Shown here piece by piece: positions 45,963-57,383 of a DNA stretch of 64,000 nt (within the stretch, counting starts at the first letter, position 1; every line of letters begins with the position of its first letter). The notes below the pieces were generated by a model. That model was not told the DNA's origin, made no database searches, and worked only from the letters and a program-made list of their open reading frames with translations. Source of the stretch: Pseudomonas putida NBRC 14164 (GTDB lineage: Bacteria; Pseudomonadota; Gammaproteobacteria; Pseudomonadales; Pseudomonadaceae). Where the stretch lies: positions 1,668,501 to 1,732,500 of the forward strand of contig NC_021505.1 of the NCBI RefSeq assembly GCF_000412675.1, given 5' to 3'. Position numbers and translations under genes: made by a program.

Positions 45963-46888
45963 CAGGCGTTCTCTTTCTTGTACGGGTGGGTGGCGTGCCA
46001 GTGGCGGGCGATATCCACGCGACGGGCGAACCAGACCTGGTCATGGCTTTTTGCGTAATCGACGAAGCGCTTGAGTGCAGCCAGGCGTGCCGGGCGGCCG
46101 ACCAGGCGGCAGTGCAGGCCGATGGAGAGCATTTTCGGCGCTTCGGCGCCTTCGGCGTACAGCACATCAAAGGCGTCTTTCAGGTACTGGAAGAACTGCT
46201 CGCCGCAGTTGAAACCCTGTACCTGGGTGAAACGCATGTCGTTGGTGTCCAGGGTGTAGGGGATCACCAGGTGCGGCTTGTCGGTGGGGTTGTTCGGCTC
46301 CCAGTAGGGCAGGTCGTCGTCGTAGGTGTCGCTGTCGTACAGGAACCCGCCTTCTTCCATCACCAGGCGGCGGGTGTTCGGGCCGGTGCGGCCGGTGTAC
46401 CAGCCCACCGGGCGCTCGCCGGTGAGTTCGGTGAGGATGCGGATGGCTTCGAGCATGTGCTCGCGCTCCTGGGCCTCGTCCATGTTCTGGTAGTCGATCC
46501 AGCGGTAGCCGTGGCTGCAGATCTCGTGGCCGGCTTCGGCCATGGCGCGGATCACGTCAGGGTGGCGCTGGGCGGCCATGGCCACGGCGAAGACGGTCAA
46601 TGGCACGCCGCTGTCCTTGAACAGCTTCAGCAGGCGCCACACGCCAGCACGGCTGCCGTATTCGTACAGCGACTCCATGCTCATGTTGCGCTGGCCCTGC
46701 AGCGGCTGGGCAGCGACCATCTCGGACAGGAAGGCTTCGGACTCTTTGTCACCGTGCAGGATGTTGCGTTCGCCGCCTTCCTCGTAATTGAGGACGAAAG
46801 ACAGCGCGATGCGAGCGTTGCCCGGCCATTGCGGGTGAGGAGGGTTGTTGCCGTAACCGATCAGGTCGCGAGGGTAGTCAGCGCTCAC
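45962..46888 (-). CDS. puuE: Allantoinase PuuE (polysaccharide-deacetylase fold)
   Basis: A 308-residue enzyme starting YPRDLIGYGNNPPHPQWPGNARIALSF, which defines the cofactor-independent PuuE allantoinase group in the NodB/polysaccharide deacetylase superfamily. Other motifs are HEICSHGYRWIDYQ and RTGPNTRRLVMEEGGFLYDSD. It opens allantoin to allantoate. The GTG start at 46888 gives MSADYPRDL. A TTGTATACAA palindrome lies 77 bases upstream. It heads a puuE-uraD-allA-puuD transcript. Confidence 0.95.
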   Translation of the reverse strand: MSADYPRDLIGYGNNPPHPQWPGNARIALSFVLNYEEGGERNILHGDKESEAFLSEMVAAQPLQGQRNMSMESLYEYGSRAGVWRLLKLFKDSGVPLTVFAVAMAAQRHPDVIRAMAEAGHEICSHGYRWIDYQNMDEAQEREHMLEAIRILTELTGERPVGWYTGRTGPNTRRLVMEEGGFLYDSDTYDDDLPYWEPNNPTDKPHLVIPYTLDTNDMRFTQVQGFNCGEQFFQYLKDAFDVLYAEGAEAPKMLSIGLHCRLVGRPARLAALKRFVDYAKSHDQVWFARRVDIARHWHATHPYKKENA

Positions 46889-46964
46889 TGCAGTCTTCCT
46901 TCTTGTGCGTTAGTGCGGGTGGTGGGCGGGCCGCGTCGGTATGTCGCACCACCGGATGGGCTGA

Positions 46965-46974
46965 TTGTATACAA
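46965..46974. promoter_or_regulatory. TTGTATACAA operator-like palindrome before puuE
   Basis: A perfect palindrome 77 bases upstream of the puuE GTG start. Confidence 0.6.
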
Positions 46975-47169
46975 CTTCTGAAATCTTTTGTAAGCCTGTT
47001 TTTCCGCATTTCTTCCCTTTTGTCGCCGCGCAGCGACCTGGAAATACAGTGCAAGAAACCTGCCTGATTGGTCAGCTAATGACGTTAGCCTCGTTACGCG
47101 GCCTGTATTTGCGACCGATGGATCGTTTATGGGCAGGAAATACCGGGCGCGACAGATGGGTTTAAAAAA

Positions 47170-47179
47170 TTGTGTACAA
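47170..47179. promoter_or_regulatory. TTGTGTACAA operator-like palindrome before the HIU hydrolase gene
   Basis: One-base variant of the TTGTATACAA family, 109 bases upstream of the HIU hydrolase ATG. Confidence 0.55.
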
Positions 47180-47287
47180 TCTGGCGATGGAATGTCTTAA
47201 TGGCGTCATTCCCGCCTGCCGCAGGCGCTATGCTGGTGCGATGGCTGAGTATTTTTTGCCCACAGATTGAACAAGAGGCGACACGCA

Positions 47288-47641
47288 ATGGGACGTTTGA
47301 CCACACACGTACTGGATGCCGCGCATGGCTGCCCGGGCAGCTCGATCAAGGTCGAGCTGTACCGCGTCGAAGGCCAGCAACTGGAGCTGGTGAACACCGC
47401 CCTGACCAACAGCGATGGCCGCGTCGACGCGCCGCTGCTGCAGGGTGACGACTACCGCACCGGTGTTTACCAGTTGCAGTTCAGCGCTGGCGATTACTAC
47501 CGCGCCCGTGGCGTGCAGTTGCCGGCCCAGGCGTTTCTGGATGTTGTTGTGCTGCGCTTTGGCATCGATGAGTCGCAGGAGCACTACCACGTGCCGCTGC
47601 TGATCTCGCCGTACAGCTATTCGACCTATCGTGGAAGCTAG
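47288..47641 (+). CDS. hiuH: 5-Hydroxyisourate hydrolase (transthyretin-like)
   Basis: A 117-residue transthyretin-fold enzyme. It has the N-terminal GRLTTHVLDAAHGCPG with the catalytic His, and the signature C-terminal tetrapeptide YRGS (HVPLLISPYSYSTYRGS). It converts 5-hydroxyisourate, made by PuuD, to OHCU for UraD. There is no signal peptide, so it acts in the cytoplasm. It is divergent from puuE and has its own operator-like site. Confidence 0.95.
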   Translation: MGRLTTHVLDAAHGCPGSSIKVELYRVEGQQLELVNTALTNSDGRVDAPLLQGDDYRTGVYQLQFSAGDYYRARGVQLPAQAFLDVVVLRFGIDESQEHYHVPLLISPYSYSTYRGS

Positions 47642-47674
47642 TTGGTCGCTAGAAGAATCTTCGTAGGTCCTTTG

Positions 47675-47703
47675 GCCCGCTCTCACACTGGCGGGCTTTT
47701 TTT
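47675..47703 (+). terminator. Rho-independent terminator of the HIU hydrolase gene
   Basis: Stem GCCCGC / GCGGGC with a ten-base loop followed by seven T residues, 34 bases after the stop codon. Confidence 0.88.
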
Positions 47704-47762
47704 CGTCTGCAGGAAAGTGGTGGGTGATGCGGGGTGTTCGGCGTGGGTTTTATAGCCGGAAT

Positions 47763-47796
47763 GAAATCGAGCGCCGCTCGCGCGGCGCTCGATTTC
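47763..47796. repeat. Hairpin repeat, GAAATCGAGCGCCGC type
   Basis: A perfect 15-bp stem GAAATCGAGCGCCGC / GCGGCGCTCGATTTC with a four-base loop. It resembles the hairpin at 11798-11831. It lies between convergent genes and could terminate the purine permease transcript. Confidence 0.78.
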
Positions 47797-47832
47797 GAAG
47801 ACACCAAAACTCTATAGCCAGGCTACCGGTGC

Positions 47833-49182
47833 TTAGAGGAACACGAACTTGGCAATGAAGATGGCGCACAGCACCCACAGGCTGGCCGAGATTTCCTTGT
47901 ACTTGCCGGTGCCTGCCTTCAACGCGACGTAGGTGATGAAACCCAGCGCGATACCATCGGCAACGGAGAAGGTCAGCGGCATCATGATGACCGTGACGAT
48001 CGCCGGAATGCTGTCGGTGGCTTCGTCCCAATGGATGTGCGCCATGCTGCCCATCATCAGCATTGCCACGTAGATCAACGCACCCGCCGTTGCGTAGGCG
48101 GGAATCATCCCGGCCAGTGGGGCGAAGAACATCGCGGCGATGAACAGCAGGCCAACCACCACCGCAGTCAGGCCGGTACGACCACCTGCGGCTACACCGG
48201 CGGCACTCTCCACATAACTGGTCACTGGAGGCACGCCGACCACAGCACCGAATACGCTGGAAGCACTGTCGGCCTTCAAAGCGCGTGAAAGGCCTTCGAT
48301 ACGCCCGTCCGGCGCTACCAGGTTCGCTCGCTGGGCAACCCCCATCAGCGTGCCGGCGGTGTCGAACATGTGCACGAACAGGAACGCCAGCACCACGCTG
48401 ATCATGCTGACGTTGAACACGCCGGCCACGTCCATGGCCATCCAGGTCGGTGCCAGGCTTGGCGGCATCGACATCACCCCGCCAAACTTGACCAGGCCCA
48501 GGCCCCAGCCTGCCAGGGTGACGCCAATGATGCTGATGAGGATCGCGCCGAACACCCGCTTGTAGCTGAGGATGGCGATCAGCAGGAAGCAGATTGCCGC
48601 CAGCAGCGGCCCCGGCTCATGCAGCGAGCCCAGCTTGATCAGGGTGGCGGGGCTGTCGACGATGATGCCTGCCGTTTTCAGGCCGATCAGCCCGAGAAAC
48701 AATCCGACGCCGGCCCCCATGGCATGGCGCAGGCTGACCGGGATGCTGTTGAGCAACCATTCGCGCACTTTCGACAAGGTCAGGAACATGAACAGCACGC
48801 CCGAGACGAACACCGCCCCCAGTGCCGTTTCCCAGTTGTAGCCCATGGTGCCGACCACGGTGTAGGTGAAGAAGGCGTTAAGCCCCATGCCCGGCGCCAG
48901 GCCCACCGGCCAGTTGGCGTACAGGCCCATCAGCAGGCAGCCCAGCGCGGCGGCGATGCAGGTGGCGACGAAAGCGGCACCATGGTCGATGCCGGCGTCG
49001 GCCATGATGTTGGGGTTGACGAAGATGATGTAGGCCATGGTGATGAAGGTGGTCACCCCGGCGATCATTTCGGTTTTGACGGTGCTGCCATGTTGCTTGA
49101 GTTTGAAAATCCGCTCCAGCCAGCTTGTTTCGAGCGGTGGGGCGAGATCCAGCGTAGGGGCTTCGGATTTGCGGCTTTCCAC
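47833..49182 (-). CDS. NCS2-family purine permease, AzgA-like (adenine/guanine/hypoxanthine)
   Basis: A 449-residue transporter of the AzgA branch of NCS2. It has LKQHGSTVKTEMIAGVTTFITMAYIIFVNPNIMADAG at the N-terminus, GLAPGMGLNAFFTYTVV, and GVPPVTSYVESAAGVAAGGRTGLTAVV, the family signature. It has 12-14 helices. Substrates are probably hypoxanthine, guanine or adenine, fitting with guanine deaminase and xanthine dehydrogenase nearby. The start is GTG. Its upstream region, shared with the divergent GntR gene, contains both operator types. Confidence 0.92.
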   Translation of the reverse strand: MESRKSEAPTLDLAPPLETSWLERIFKLKQHGSTVKTEMIAGVTTFITMAYIIFVNPNIMADAGIDHGAAFVATCIAAALGCLLMGLYANWPVGLAPGMGLNAFFTYTVVGTMGYNWETALGAVFVSGVLFMFLTLSKVREWLLNSIPVSLRHAMGAGVGLFLGLIGLKTAGIIVDSPATLIKLGSLHEPGPLLAAICFLLIAILSYKRVFGAILISIIGVTLAGWGLGLVKFGGVMSMPPSLAPTWMAMDVAGVFNVSMISVVLAFLFVHMFDTAGTLMGVAQRANLVAPDGRIEGLSRALKADSASSVFGAVVGVPPVTSYVESAAGVAAGGRTGLTAVVVGLLFIAAMFFAPLAGMIPAYATAGALIYVAMLMMGSMAHIHWDEATDSIPAIVTVIMMPLTFSVADGIALGFITYVALKAGTGKYKEISASLWVLCAIFIAKFVFL

Positions 49183-49281
49183 AGCGAGTACTCCTCAAGT
49201 CTTTCTTGTTGTTATGGAGCCAGTTTCCTGCGCAATGCACTTGGCGGCTCCGCGAGGGAAGGCAGACGTCTGACCGTTTTG

Positions 49282-49297
49282 TTGACTCATGGGTCAA
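49282..49297. promoter_or_regulatory. TTGACTCATGGGTCAA operator-like palindrome
   Basis: TTGAC-N6-GTCAA inverted repeat, 100 bases upstream of the AzgA-like permease start. It shares arm sequence and spacing with sites before xdhA and a Tsx gene. Confidence 0.55.
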
Positions 49298-49321
49298 GAA
49301 GTTGCTCGGTGGATTATGCTT

Positions 49322-49331
49322 TTGTGTACAA
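49322..49331. promoter_or_regulatory. TTGTGTACAA operator-like palindrome
   Basis: Member of the TTGTRTACAA family 24 bases from the TTGAC-type site, between the permease gene and the divergent gntR-type gene. Confidence 0.55.
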
Positions 49332-49420
49332 AGAATGCAAATAATGTTTTATGTTTTGTGTGCGCAATGCGTCGTACAACGGCTATATAGGTAAAACGCC
49401 CCCTGCGGAATCGCCTCAGC

Positions 49421-49430
49421 CTGTGTACAA
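49421..49430. promoter_or_regulatory. CTGTGTACAA operator-like site before the GntR gene
   Basis: Imperfect copy of the TTGTRTACAA motif, 36 bases before the ATG of the GntR gene. With the site at 49322 it is consistent with autoregulation. Confidence 0.45.
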
Positions 49431-49465
49431 TGGCGCCATACTTTCTCTTCGTGCCTCGAGAGCCC

Positions 49466-50221
49466 ATGAACGAACAGCTGCAACCTCTGAAGAAACCTGC
49501 ACGTGTCGGCAAGGCCGGCCGCAGTGGTACCCAGGACGACATCGTCTACGCGCACATTTTCGAGGCGATCCTCGAGCAGCGCCTGGCGCCGGGCACCAAG
49601 TTGAGCGAGGAAGCGCTGGGCGAAATCTTCGGCGTCAGCCGCACCATCATCCGCCGCGCCCTGTCGCGCCTGGCCCACGAAAGCGTGGTGCTGCTGCGGC
49701 CGAACCGCGGTGCAGTGGTGGCCAGCCCCACGGTAGAAGAGGCGCGCCAGGTGTTTTTCTCGCGGCGTATGGTGGAGCGGGCCATTACCGAACTGGCCGT
49801 GCAGCACGCCACCCTGGATCAGCTCAACGAACTGCGGCAGATGGTGCGCGAGGAGCGCGACAGCTTCTCTCGCGGTGATCGCGGTGCCGGCATTCGTCTT
49901 TCCGGCGAGTTCCACCTCAAGCTGGCGGAAGCCGCGGGCAATGCGCCGCTGGTGAGCTTCCAGCGCAGCCTGGTGTCGCAGACTTCGCTGATCATTGCCC
50001 AGTACGAAAGCGGCAACCGCTCGCATTGCTCGTATGACGAGCACATGCAGCTGATCGATGCCATCGAGGCGCGTGATGCCGAGCAGGCCGTGAGCCTGAT
50101 GATGCACCACATGGACCACATCGACAGCAAGCTGAACCTGGATGAGGAGAGCGCCTCGGACGATCTGCATGCGGTGTTCTCGCATTTGCTGAAAAAGCCC
50201 AAGGTTTCTGCCAAGGGTTGA
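49466..50221 (+). CDS. GntR-family (FCD-type) regulator of the purine cluster
   Basis: A 251-residue regulator. The winged helix at residues 25-85 reads IVYAHIFEAILEQRLAPGTKLSEEALGEIFGVSRTIIRRALSRL, then the wing VLLRPNRGAVVASP. The C-terminal FCD domain has FSRRMVERAITELA, SGEFHLKLAEAAGN (metal-ligand Asp/His region) and DEHMQLIDAIEARD. FCD regulators bind palindromes with GT-AC cores, so it is the best candidate to bind TTGTRTACAA. It sits between the purine permease and aquaporin genes. Its ligand may be a purine-catabolic intermediate, by inference. Confidence 0.9.
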   Translation: MNEQLQPLKKPARVGKAGRSGTQDDIVYAHIFEAILEQRLAPGTKLSEEALGEIFGVSRTIIRRALSRLAHESVVLLRPNRGAVVASPTVEEARQVFFSRRMVERAITELAVQHATLDQLNELRQMVREERDSFSRGDRGAGIRLSGEFHLKLAEAAGNAPLVSFQRSLVSQTSLIIAQYESGNRSHCSYDEHMQLIDAIEARDAEQAVSLMMHHMDHIDSKLNLDEESASDDLHAVFSHLLKKPKVSAKG

Positions 50222-50259
50222 TCGTTTGCCAAGGTGAGTGAAGGGGGCTGCTTTGCAGC

Positions 50260-50333
50260 CCATTCGCAGCACGAGGCTGCTCCTACAGGCGTTACGCGAT
50301 CCCTGTAGGAGCAGCCTTGTGCTGCGAATGGGC
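50260..50333. repeat. REP variant inverted pair
   Basis: Opposed units (50260-50289 and 50300-50333) of a divergent subtype with GGCTGCTCCTACAGG, at the 3' end of the GntR gene. Confidence 0.78.
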
Positions 50334-50456
50334 GCGCAGCGGCCCCCAGTCATTTCTGGCCATAAACCAAACGTCTGCTAAATTCTTGTGAGCAAACCTT
50401 CATCAAGCAGTTGGGCTTGCGCATTCGTTGCGTTCAACTTCTTGAGGAATGGATTC

Positions 50457-51155
50457 ATGAGCATGTCCCTCGGTAAACGCATGGGTGCCGAACTTATCGG
50501 CACCTTCTGGCTGGTCCTTGGTGGCTGTGGCAGTGCGGTCCTCGCTGCCAGTTCGCCTCTCGGTATCGGCGTTCTCGGTGTTGCCTTCGCCTTCGGCCTC
50601 ACAGTGCTGACCATGGCCTTCGCCATCGGCCATATCTCTGGCTGCCACCTCAACCCTGCCGTGTCGCTGGGGCTGGTGGTGGGGGGGCGCTTTCCTGCCA
50701 AAGAGCTGCTGCCCTACGTGATCGCGCAAGTGATTGGCGCCATCCTGGCGGCCGGGGTGATCTACCTCATCGCCAGCGGCAAGGCCGGTTTCGAGTTGTC
50801 GTCGGGATTGGCTTCAAACGGCTATGCCGACCACTCGCCCGGTGGTTATACGCTGGGTGCGGGTTTCATCAGTGAAGTGGTGATGACGGCGATGTTCCTG
50901 GTGGTGATCATGGGGGCGACCGACTCCCGGGCGCCGGCAGGTTTTGCGCCCATAGCCATCGGCCTGGCCCTGACCCTGATCCACCTGATATCGATCCCGA
51001 TCACCAACACCTCGGTCAACCCCGCGCGTAGCACGGGGCCGGCCTTGTTCGTCGGTGGCTGGGCCCTGCAACAGCTGTGGCTGTTCTGGGTAGCGCCGCT
51101 GATCGGTGCTGCAATCGGCGGCGCGCTTTACCGGGGCCTGGCAAAAGAGCCTTAG
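50457..51155 (+). CDS. aqpZ: Aquaporin Z
   Basis: A 232-residue channel with six helices and both NPA boxes (HLNPAV and VNPARS). The selectivity-filter residues by alignment to AqpZ are Phe in FAFGLT, His in TLIHLI, Thr in NTSVNPAR and the following Arg. This is the water-specific set rather than the GlpF glycerol set. GAGGA is upstream of ATG 50457. Its stop overlaps the guaD stop by four bases (convergent). Confidence 0.93.
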   Translation: MSMSLGKRMGAELIGTFWLVLGGCGSAVLAASSPLGIGVLGVAFAFGLTVLTMAFAIGHISGCHLNPAVSLGLVVGGRFPAKELLPYVIAQVIGAILAAGVIYLIASGKAGFELSSGLASNGYADHSPGGYTLGAGFISEVVMTAMFLVVIMGATDSRAPAGFAPIAIGLALTLIHLISIPITNTSVNPARSTGPALFVGGWALQQLWLFWVAPLIGAAIGGALYRGLAKEP

Positions 51156-52456
51156 CGCTGGTGCACGCAACGCCCTGCAGCGTAGGTTTCACGCACAGTG
51201 CGGTCGTCGCCCAGGGTGGTGAGCACAAACAGGGTCTCTTCGATGCTGTTGGACTGCTGAATGCGGTAGTCCAGCAGCGGCGTGGCCTTGTAGTCCAGCA
51301 CCACGAAGTCGGCATCGTTGCCCGGGCGCAGGCTGCCGATGCGGTCGTCCAGGCGCAGGGCGCGGGCGCCGCCGAGGGTGGCCAGGTACAGCGACTTGTA
51401 CGGGTGCAGGCGCGCGCCTTGCAGCTGCATCACCTTGTACGCTTCGTTCAGGGTGTTGAGCAGCGAGAAGCTGGTGCCGGCGCCGACGTCGGTACCCAGG
51501 CCCACGTTGACCTTGAAGCGCTCAGCCTGGGGCAGGTTGAACAGGCCGCTGCCGAGGAACAGGTTGGAGGTGGGGCAGAAGGCCACGGCCGAGCCGGTTT
51601 CGGCCAGGCGCTGGCATTCGTCGTCGCACAGGTGCACGCCGTGCGCAAACACCGAGCGCTCGCCCAACAGCTCGAAGTGGTCGTACACGTCCAGGTAACC
51701 CTTCTGCTCAGGGAACAGCGACTTGACCCAGTCGATTTCCTTGAGGTTTTCCGACAGGTGCGTGTGCATGTACACGCCCGGGTGTTCCTTGAGCAACTGG
51801 CCGGCCAGGGTCAGCTGTTCGGGTGTGCTGGTCGGGGCGAAGCGCGGGGTAACTGCGTAATGCAGGCGGCCCTTGCCGTGCCAGCGCTCGATCAGCGCCT
51901 TGCTCTCGGCATAGCCGGATTCGGCGGTGTCGGTCAGGTAGTCCGGGGCGTTGCGGTCCATCATCACCTTGCCGGCGATCAGACGCAGGTCCAGGCGCTC
52001 GGCCTCTTCGAACAGGGCGTTGACCGATTCCGGGTGCACGCTACCGAATACCAGCGCGGTGGTGGTGCCGTTGCGCAGCAGTTCCTTGAGGAAGATTTTC
52101 GCCACCTGGTCGGCGTGCGCTTTGTCGGCGAACTGCTTTTCGCAGGGGAAGGTGTAAGTGTTCAGCCAGTCCAGCAGTTGCTCGCCGTAAGAGCCGATCA
52201 TGCCGGTTTGCGGGAAATGGATGTGGGTGTCGATAAAACCCGGGGTGATCAGCGCGTCCTGGTAGTGCTCCACCGGGATGCCTGCGTCCAGGGTCGGCAG
52301 CAGTTCGCTGGCGTGGCCAATGGCGCTGATGCGGCCATCGTCGACCACCAGCAGGCCGTCTTCGAAATACTCATGGGAAGCCTCCAGGCCCACCTCGGCC
52401 GGGTCGGCGATGCTGTGCAGGATGGCGGCACGGTAGGCTTTACGGGTAACGGTCAT
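51152..52456 (-). CDS. guaD: Guanine deaminase
   Basis: A 434-residue amidohydrolase. Metal and catalytic residues are in [14 protein letters not shown] (HxH), [22 protein letters not shown] and [13 protein letters not shown]. The segment [13 protein letters not shown] is typical of guanine deaminases. It converts guanine to xanthine, the substrate of the XdhABC enzyme encoded just upstream. It begins ten bases after the xdhC stop and is likely the last gene of an xdhABC-guaD transcript. Confidence 0.95.
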   Translation of the reverse strand: MTVTRKAYRAAILHSIADPAEVGLEASHEYFEDGLLVVDDGRISAIGHASELLPTLDAGIPVEHYQDALITPGFIDTHIHFPQTGMIGSYGEQLLDWLNTYTFPCEKQFADKAHADQVAKIFLKELLRNGTTTALVFGSVHPESVNALFEEAERLDLRLIAGKVMMDRNAPDYLTDTAESGYAESKALIERWHGKGRLHYAVTPRFAPTSTPEQLTLAGQLLKEHPGVYMHTHLSENLKEIDWVKSLFPEQKGYLDVYDHFELLGERSVFAHGVHLCDDECQRLAETGSAVAFCPTSNLFLGSGLFNLPQAERFKVNVGLGTDVGAGTSFSLLNTLNEAYKVMQLQGARLHPYKSLYLATLGGARALRLDDRIGSLRPGNDADFVVLDYKATPLLDYRIQQSNSIEETLFVLTTLGDDRTVRETYAAGRCVHQR

Positions 52457-52466
52457 AACACACTCG

Positions 52467-53312
52467 TCAAATAGCTTGGCTGCGCCGGGAGGGCGGCAGC
52501 AACTGGGCAATGGGGCCGGCATTGGCAGCAGCGTCGTGCTGGCCGAAGCAGGCGTTGTAGGTGGCGATGATTTCGCCGGCGATGGACACGGCGATTTCGA
52601 TGGGCAGCTTGCCCTTTACCTCGGGCAGGCCCATCGGACAGCGCATGCGCGCCAGCACGGCCTCGTCGTAGCCGCGCTCGCGCAGGCGGTGCTCGAACTT
52701 GACCCGTTTGGTCTTCGAGCCGATCAGGCCGAACCAGGTGAAGTCGTTGCGCTTGAGAATGGCGGCGGTCAGCTCCAGGTCGAGCTGGTGGTTGTGGGTC
52801 ATGACGATGCAGTAGCAGCCTGGTGGCAGGTCTGCGACTTCGTCGACCGGTTCCTCACTGACGACCTTGGTCACCCCGTTGGGGATGAGCTCGGGGAATT
52901 CCTGTTCGCGCGAATCGATCCAGCGCACCCGGCAGGGCAGCGCGGCGAGCAAGGGTACCAGAGCCCGGCCGACATGGCCCGCGCCGAACACGGCGATCTG
53001 CGCCTGCACGGCGGCCATGGGCTCGAACAGCAGCACGGTGACGCCGCCGCAGCACTGGCCCAGGCTGGCGCCAAGGCTGAAGCGCTCCAGGTGTGGGGTG
53101 GTGCGCTGCTCTTCGAGCATTTGCCGGGCGATGTGCAGGGCCTTGTATTCCAGGTGGCCGCCGCCGATGGTGTCGAACAGGCCACTGGCGCTGACCACCA
53201 TCTTCGAGCCTGCGTTGCGCGGGGTCGAGCCGCGCTCCTCGATGATGGTAACCAGCACGCAGGCTTCGCCACGGGACTGGTGGTCGGCGAGGGCGTTGAT
53301 CCATTGGTGCAT
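52467..53312 (-). CDS. xdhC: Xanthine dehydrogenase accessory protein XdhC
   Basis: A 281-residue protein. It has the N-terminal VTIIEERGSTPRNAGSKMVV and LGQCCGGVTVLLFEP, with the conserved Cys pair for binding sulfurated molybdenum cofactor. The C-terminal Rossmann-type part is IAVFGAGHVGRALVPLLAALP and FTWFGLIGSKTKR. XdhC inserts the sulfido-Moco into XdhB. ATG 53312 has GAGGA upstream; an earlier ATG lies inside that site. Confidence 0.94.
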   Translation of the reverse strand: MHQWINALADHQSRGEACVLVTIIEERGSTPRNAGSKMVVSASGLFDTIGGGHLEYKALHIARQMLEEQRTTPHLERFSLGASLGQCCGGVTVLLFEPMAAVQAQIAVFGAGHVGRALVPLLAALPCRVRWIDSREQEFPELIPNGVTKVVSEEPVDEVADLPPGCYCIVMTHNHQLDLELTAAILKRNDFTWFGLIGSKTKRVKFEHRLRERGYDEAVLARMRCPMGLPEVKGKLPIEIAVSIAGEIIATYNACFGQHDAAANAGPIAQLLPPSRRSQAI

Positions 53313-53337
53313 GATGCAGTTCCTCATTCCAGGTGGC

Positions 53338-53450
53338 CTGTTCGGGCCCTATCGCCGGCAAGCCGGGCTCCCACACGCAGAGCACAGGGCTTGCCAGCGG
53401 TGCAGCACCTGTGGGAGCCCGGCTTGCCGGCGATAGGGCCCGAACAGGCG
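53338..53450. repeat. Extended REP inverted pair
   Basis: Opposed units (53338-53375 and 53408-53450) of the CGCCGGCAAGCCGGGCTCCCACA subtype, extended by matching flanks (CTGTTCGGGCCCTATCG and complement). It lies between xdhB and xdhC, inside the likely operon. Confidence 0.85.
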
Positions 53451-53461
53451 CCCACCCAACC

Positions 53462-55853
53462 TCAGTGAGTGACGGTTTCCAGTTGCTGTTCTACAGGCTG
53501 AGTGGCAGCCACCGCCTTGCGCATCTGCTCACAACCCCACAGCACCCGCTCCGGTGTCGCGGGCGCGTCAATGTTCGGCTGCACGCGGTAGTCGGCCAGG
53601 CTGGCCACGGCATCCTTGATCGCACACCAGGCCGCAATGCCGAGCATGAACGGCGGCTCGCCCACGGCCTTGGAATGGAACACGGTGTCTTCCGGGTTCT
53701 TGCGGTTTTCCACCAGCTTCACCCGCAGGTCCAGCGGCATGTCGGCGACGGCCGGGATCTTGTAGCTGGCCGGGCCGTTGGTCATCAGTTTGCCCTTGGC
53801 GTTCCATACCAGTTCTTCGGTGGTCAGCCAACCCATGCCCTGGATGAAGCCGCCTTCCACCTGGCCAATGTCGATGGCCGGGTTAAGCGAGTCACCCACG
53901 TCGTGCAGGATGTCGGCGCGCAGCATCTTGTATTCGCCGGTCAGGGTATCCACGATCACTTCCACGCAGGCAGCGCCGAAGGCGTAGTAGTAGAACGGCC
54001 GGCCGCGTGCCTGGCTGCGGTCGTAGAAGATTTTCGGTGTGCGATAGAACCCGGTGCTGGACAGCGACACCTGCGCGAAGTAAGCCTGCTGCACCAGTTG
54101 CTCGAAGCTGACGATCTGGTCGCGCATGCGCACATGGCCGTTGCGGAACTCGACGTCTTCCTCGGTCACCTGATAGTGCCGTGCGGCAAACTCGGTCAGG
54201 CGCCGCTTGAGGATTTCGGCAGCGTTCTGCGCTGCCTTGCCATTCAGGTCGGCGCCACTGGAGGCTGCGGTCGGCGAGGTGTTGGGCACCTTGTCGGTGT
54301 TGGTGGCGGTGATCTGTATGCGGCTGAAGTCCACCTGGAAGATCTGCGCCACTACCTGGGCCACCTTGGTGTTCAGGCCCTGGCCCATCTCGGTGCCGCC
54401 GTGGTTCAGGTGAATGCTGCCATCGGTGTAGATGTGGATCAGCGCACCGGCCTGGTTGAGGAAGGTGGCGGTGAACGAAATGCCGAACTTGACCGGCGTC
54501 AGCGCCAGGCCCTTCTTCAGCACCGGGCTGTTGGCGTTGAAGCGGCGGATCGACTCGCGGCGCTCGGCGTAGTCGCTGCTGGCTTCCAGGTCGGCGGTCA
54601 TCTCTTCGAGCATGTTGTGCTCGACGGTCTGGTAGTAGTGGGTGACATTACGCTCGGTCTTGCCGTAGTAGTTGGCCTTGCGCACCGCCAGCGGGTCACG
54701 GCCCAGGTGGCGGGCGATATGGTCCATGACCTGCTCGATGGCGACCATGCCCTGCGGGCCGCCAAAACCGCGGTAGGCGGTGTTGGAGGCGGTGTTGGTC
54801 TTGCAGCGGTGGCCATGCACGGTGGCATCGCCCAGGTAGTAGGCGTTGTCGGAGTGGAACATGGCGCGGTCGACGATCGAGCCCGACAGGTCGGGCGAGT
54901 ACCCGCAGTTGCCGGCCAGGTCGAAGTTGATACCGTGCAGCCGGCCGGTGTCGTCAAAGCCCACGTCGTACTCGACGTAGAACGGGTGGCGCTTGCCGGT
55001 CATGGTCATGTCTTCGACCCGCGGCAGGCGCATCTTGGTGGGCTGGCCGGTCAGGCGCGCAATTACCGCGCACAGGCACGCCGGGCTGGCGGCCTGGGTT
55101 TCCTTGCCGCCAAAACCGCCACCCATGCGGCGCATGTCCAGCACCACCTTGTTCATCGGCACGTCGAGTACTTCGGCGACCAGTTTCTGCACCTCGGTGG
55201 GGTTCTGCGTGGAGCAGTAGACGATCATGCCGCCGTCTTCGGTAGGCATCACCGAGGAAATCTGCGTTTCCAGGTAGAAGTGTTCCTGGCCGCCGATGTG
55301 CAGGGTGCCCTGAATGCGGTGCGGGGCTGTGGCCAGGGCGGCAGCGGAGTCGCCGCGCTGGTGGGTGTGGCTGTCGAGTACGAAGTGCTTTTTGCGCAGC
55401 GCATCGACCACATCCAGCACCGGTTCAAGGTCTTCGTATTCGACGATGGCGGCCATGGCCGCACGGCGTGCGGTTTCAAGGTCACGGGCGGCCACGGCAA
55501 GCACTGGCTGGCCGAAGAACTCGACCTTGTCGATGGCCAGCAGCGGGTCGCCGGCCACCACCGGGCCTATGTCTTTCAGACCGGGGATGTCTTCGTGGGT
55601 GATGGCAATACGCACACCCTCGAAGGCATAGCACGGCGTGGTGTCGATGCGCAGGATGCGCGCATGGGCGCGGTCGGCGGTGCGCGCATAAACGTGCAGC
55701 TGGTTGGGGAATTCCAGGCGGTCGTCGATGTACAGCGCCTCGCCGGATACATGCTTGTCGGCGCTGTCGTGCTTGACGCTGCGGCCCACCCCGGTGGTCA
55801 GGTCCTGGCTGAACAGCTCGGCCATCTCGGCCTGGCTCTTGGCTACGTGATGG

Positions 55854-55861
<8 letters not shown>
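53462..55861 (-). CDS. xdhB: Xanthine dehydrogenase large subunit XdhB (molybdenum-binding)
   Basis: A 799-residue molybdoenzyme subunit. N-terminal a/b-hammerhead domain starts GRSVKHDSADKHVSGEALYIDD. The Moco domain has QEHFYLETQ, MRRMGGGFGGKETQA (Gly-rich Moco loop), TAYRGFGGPQGM (active-site Arg) and the C-terminal GVGEPPFMLG-like GRAVGEPPFML segment with the catalytic Glu. It hydroxylates hypoxanthine and xanthine to urate. Its start overlaps the xdhA end by eight bases. Confidence 0.96.
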
Positions 55862-57308
<1,447 letters not shown>

Positions 57309-57383
57309 GGGGATGGCCTCGCAATGGTTTTATTGTTGTTGGGCGGACTCTAAGCAACACCTGTCTATCTGGTCAATATTTTT

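Larger units (their letters stand above)
46889..47287. other. Divergent promoter region of puuE and the HIU hydrolase gene
   Basis: A 399-base gap with one TTGTRTACAA site on each side (46965 and 47170), each nearer one divergent gene. The middle contains CTGATTGGTCAG (47063-47074), a small palindrome of uncertain meaning. No other coding signal was seen. Confidence 0.6.

Noticed and set aside
47063..47074. CTGATTGGTCAG palindrome as a further TGAC-N6-GTCA operator
   Set aside because: Arm sequence and spacing differ from the four grouped sites, and the small palindrome can occur by chance.
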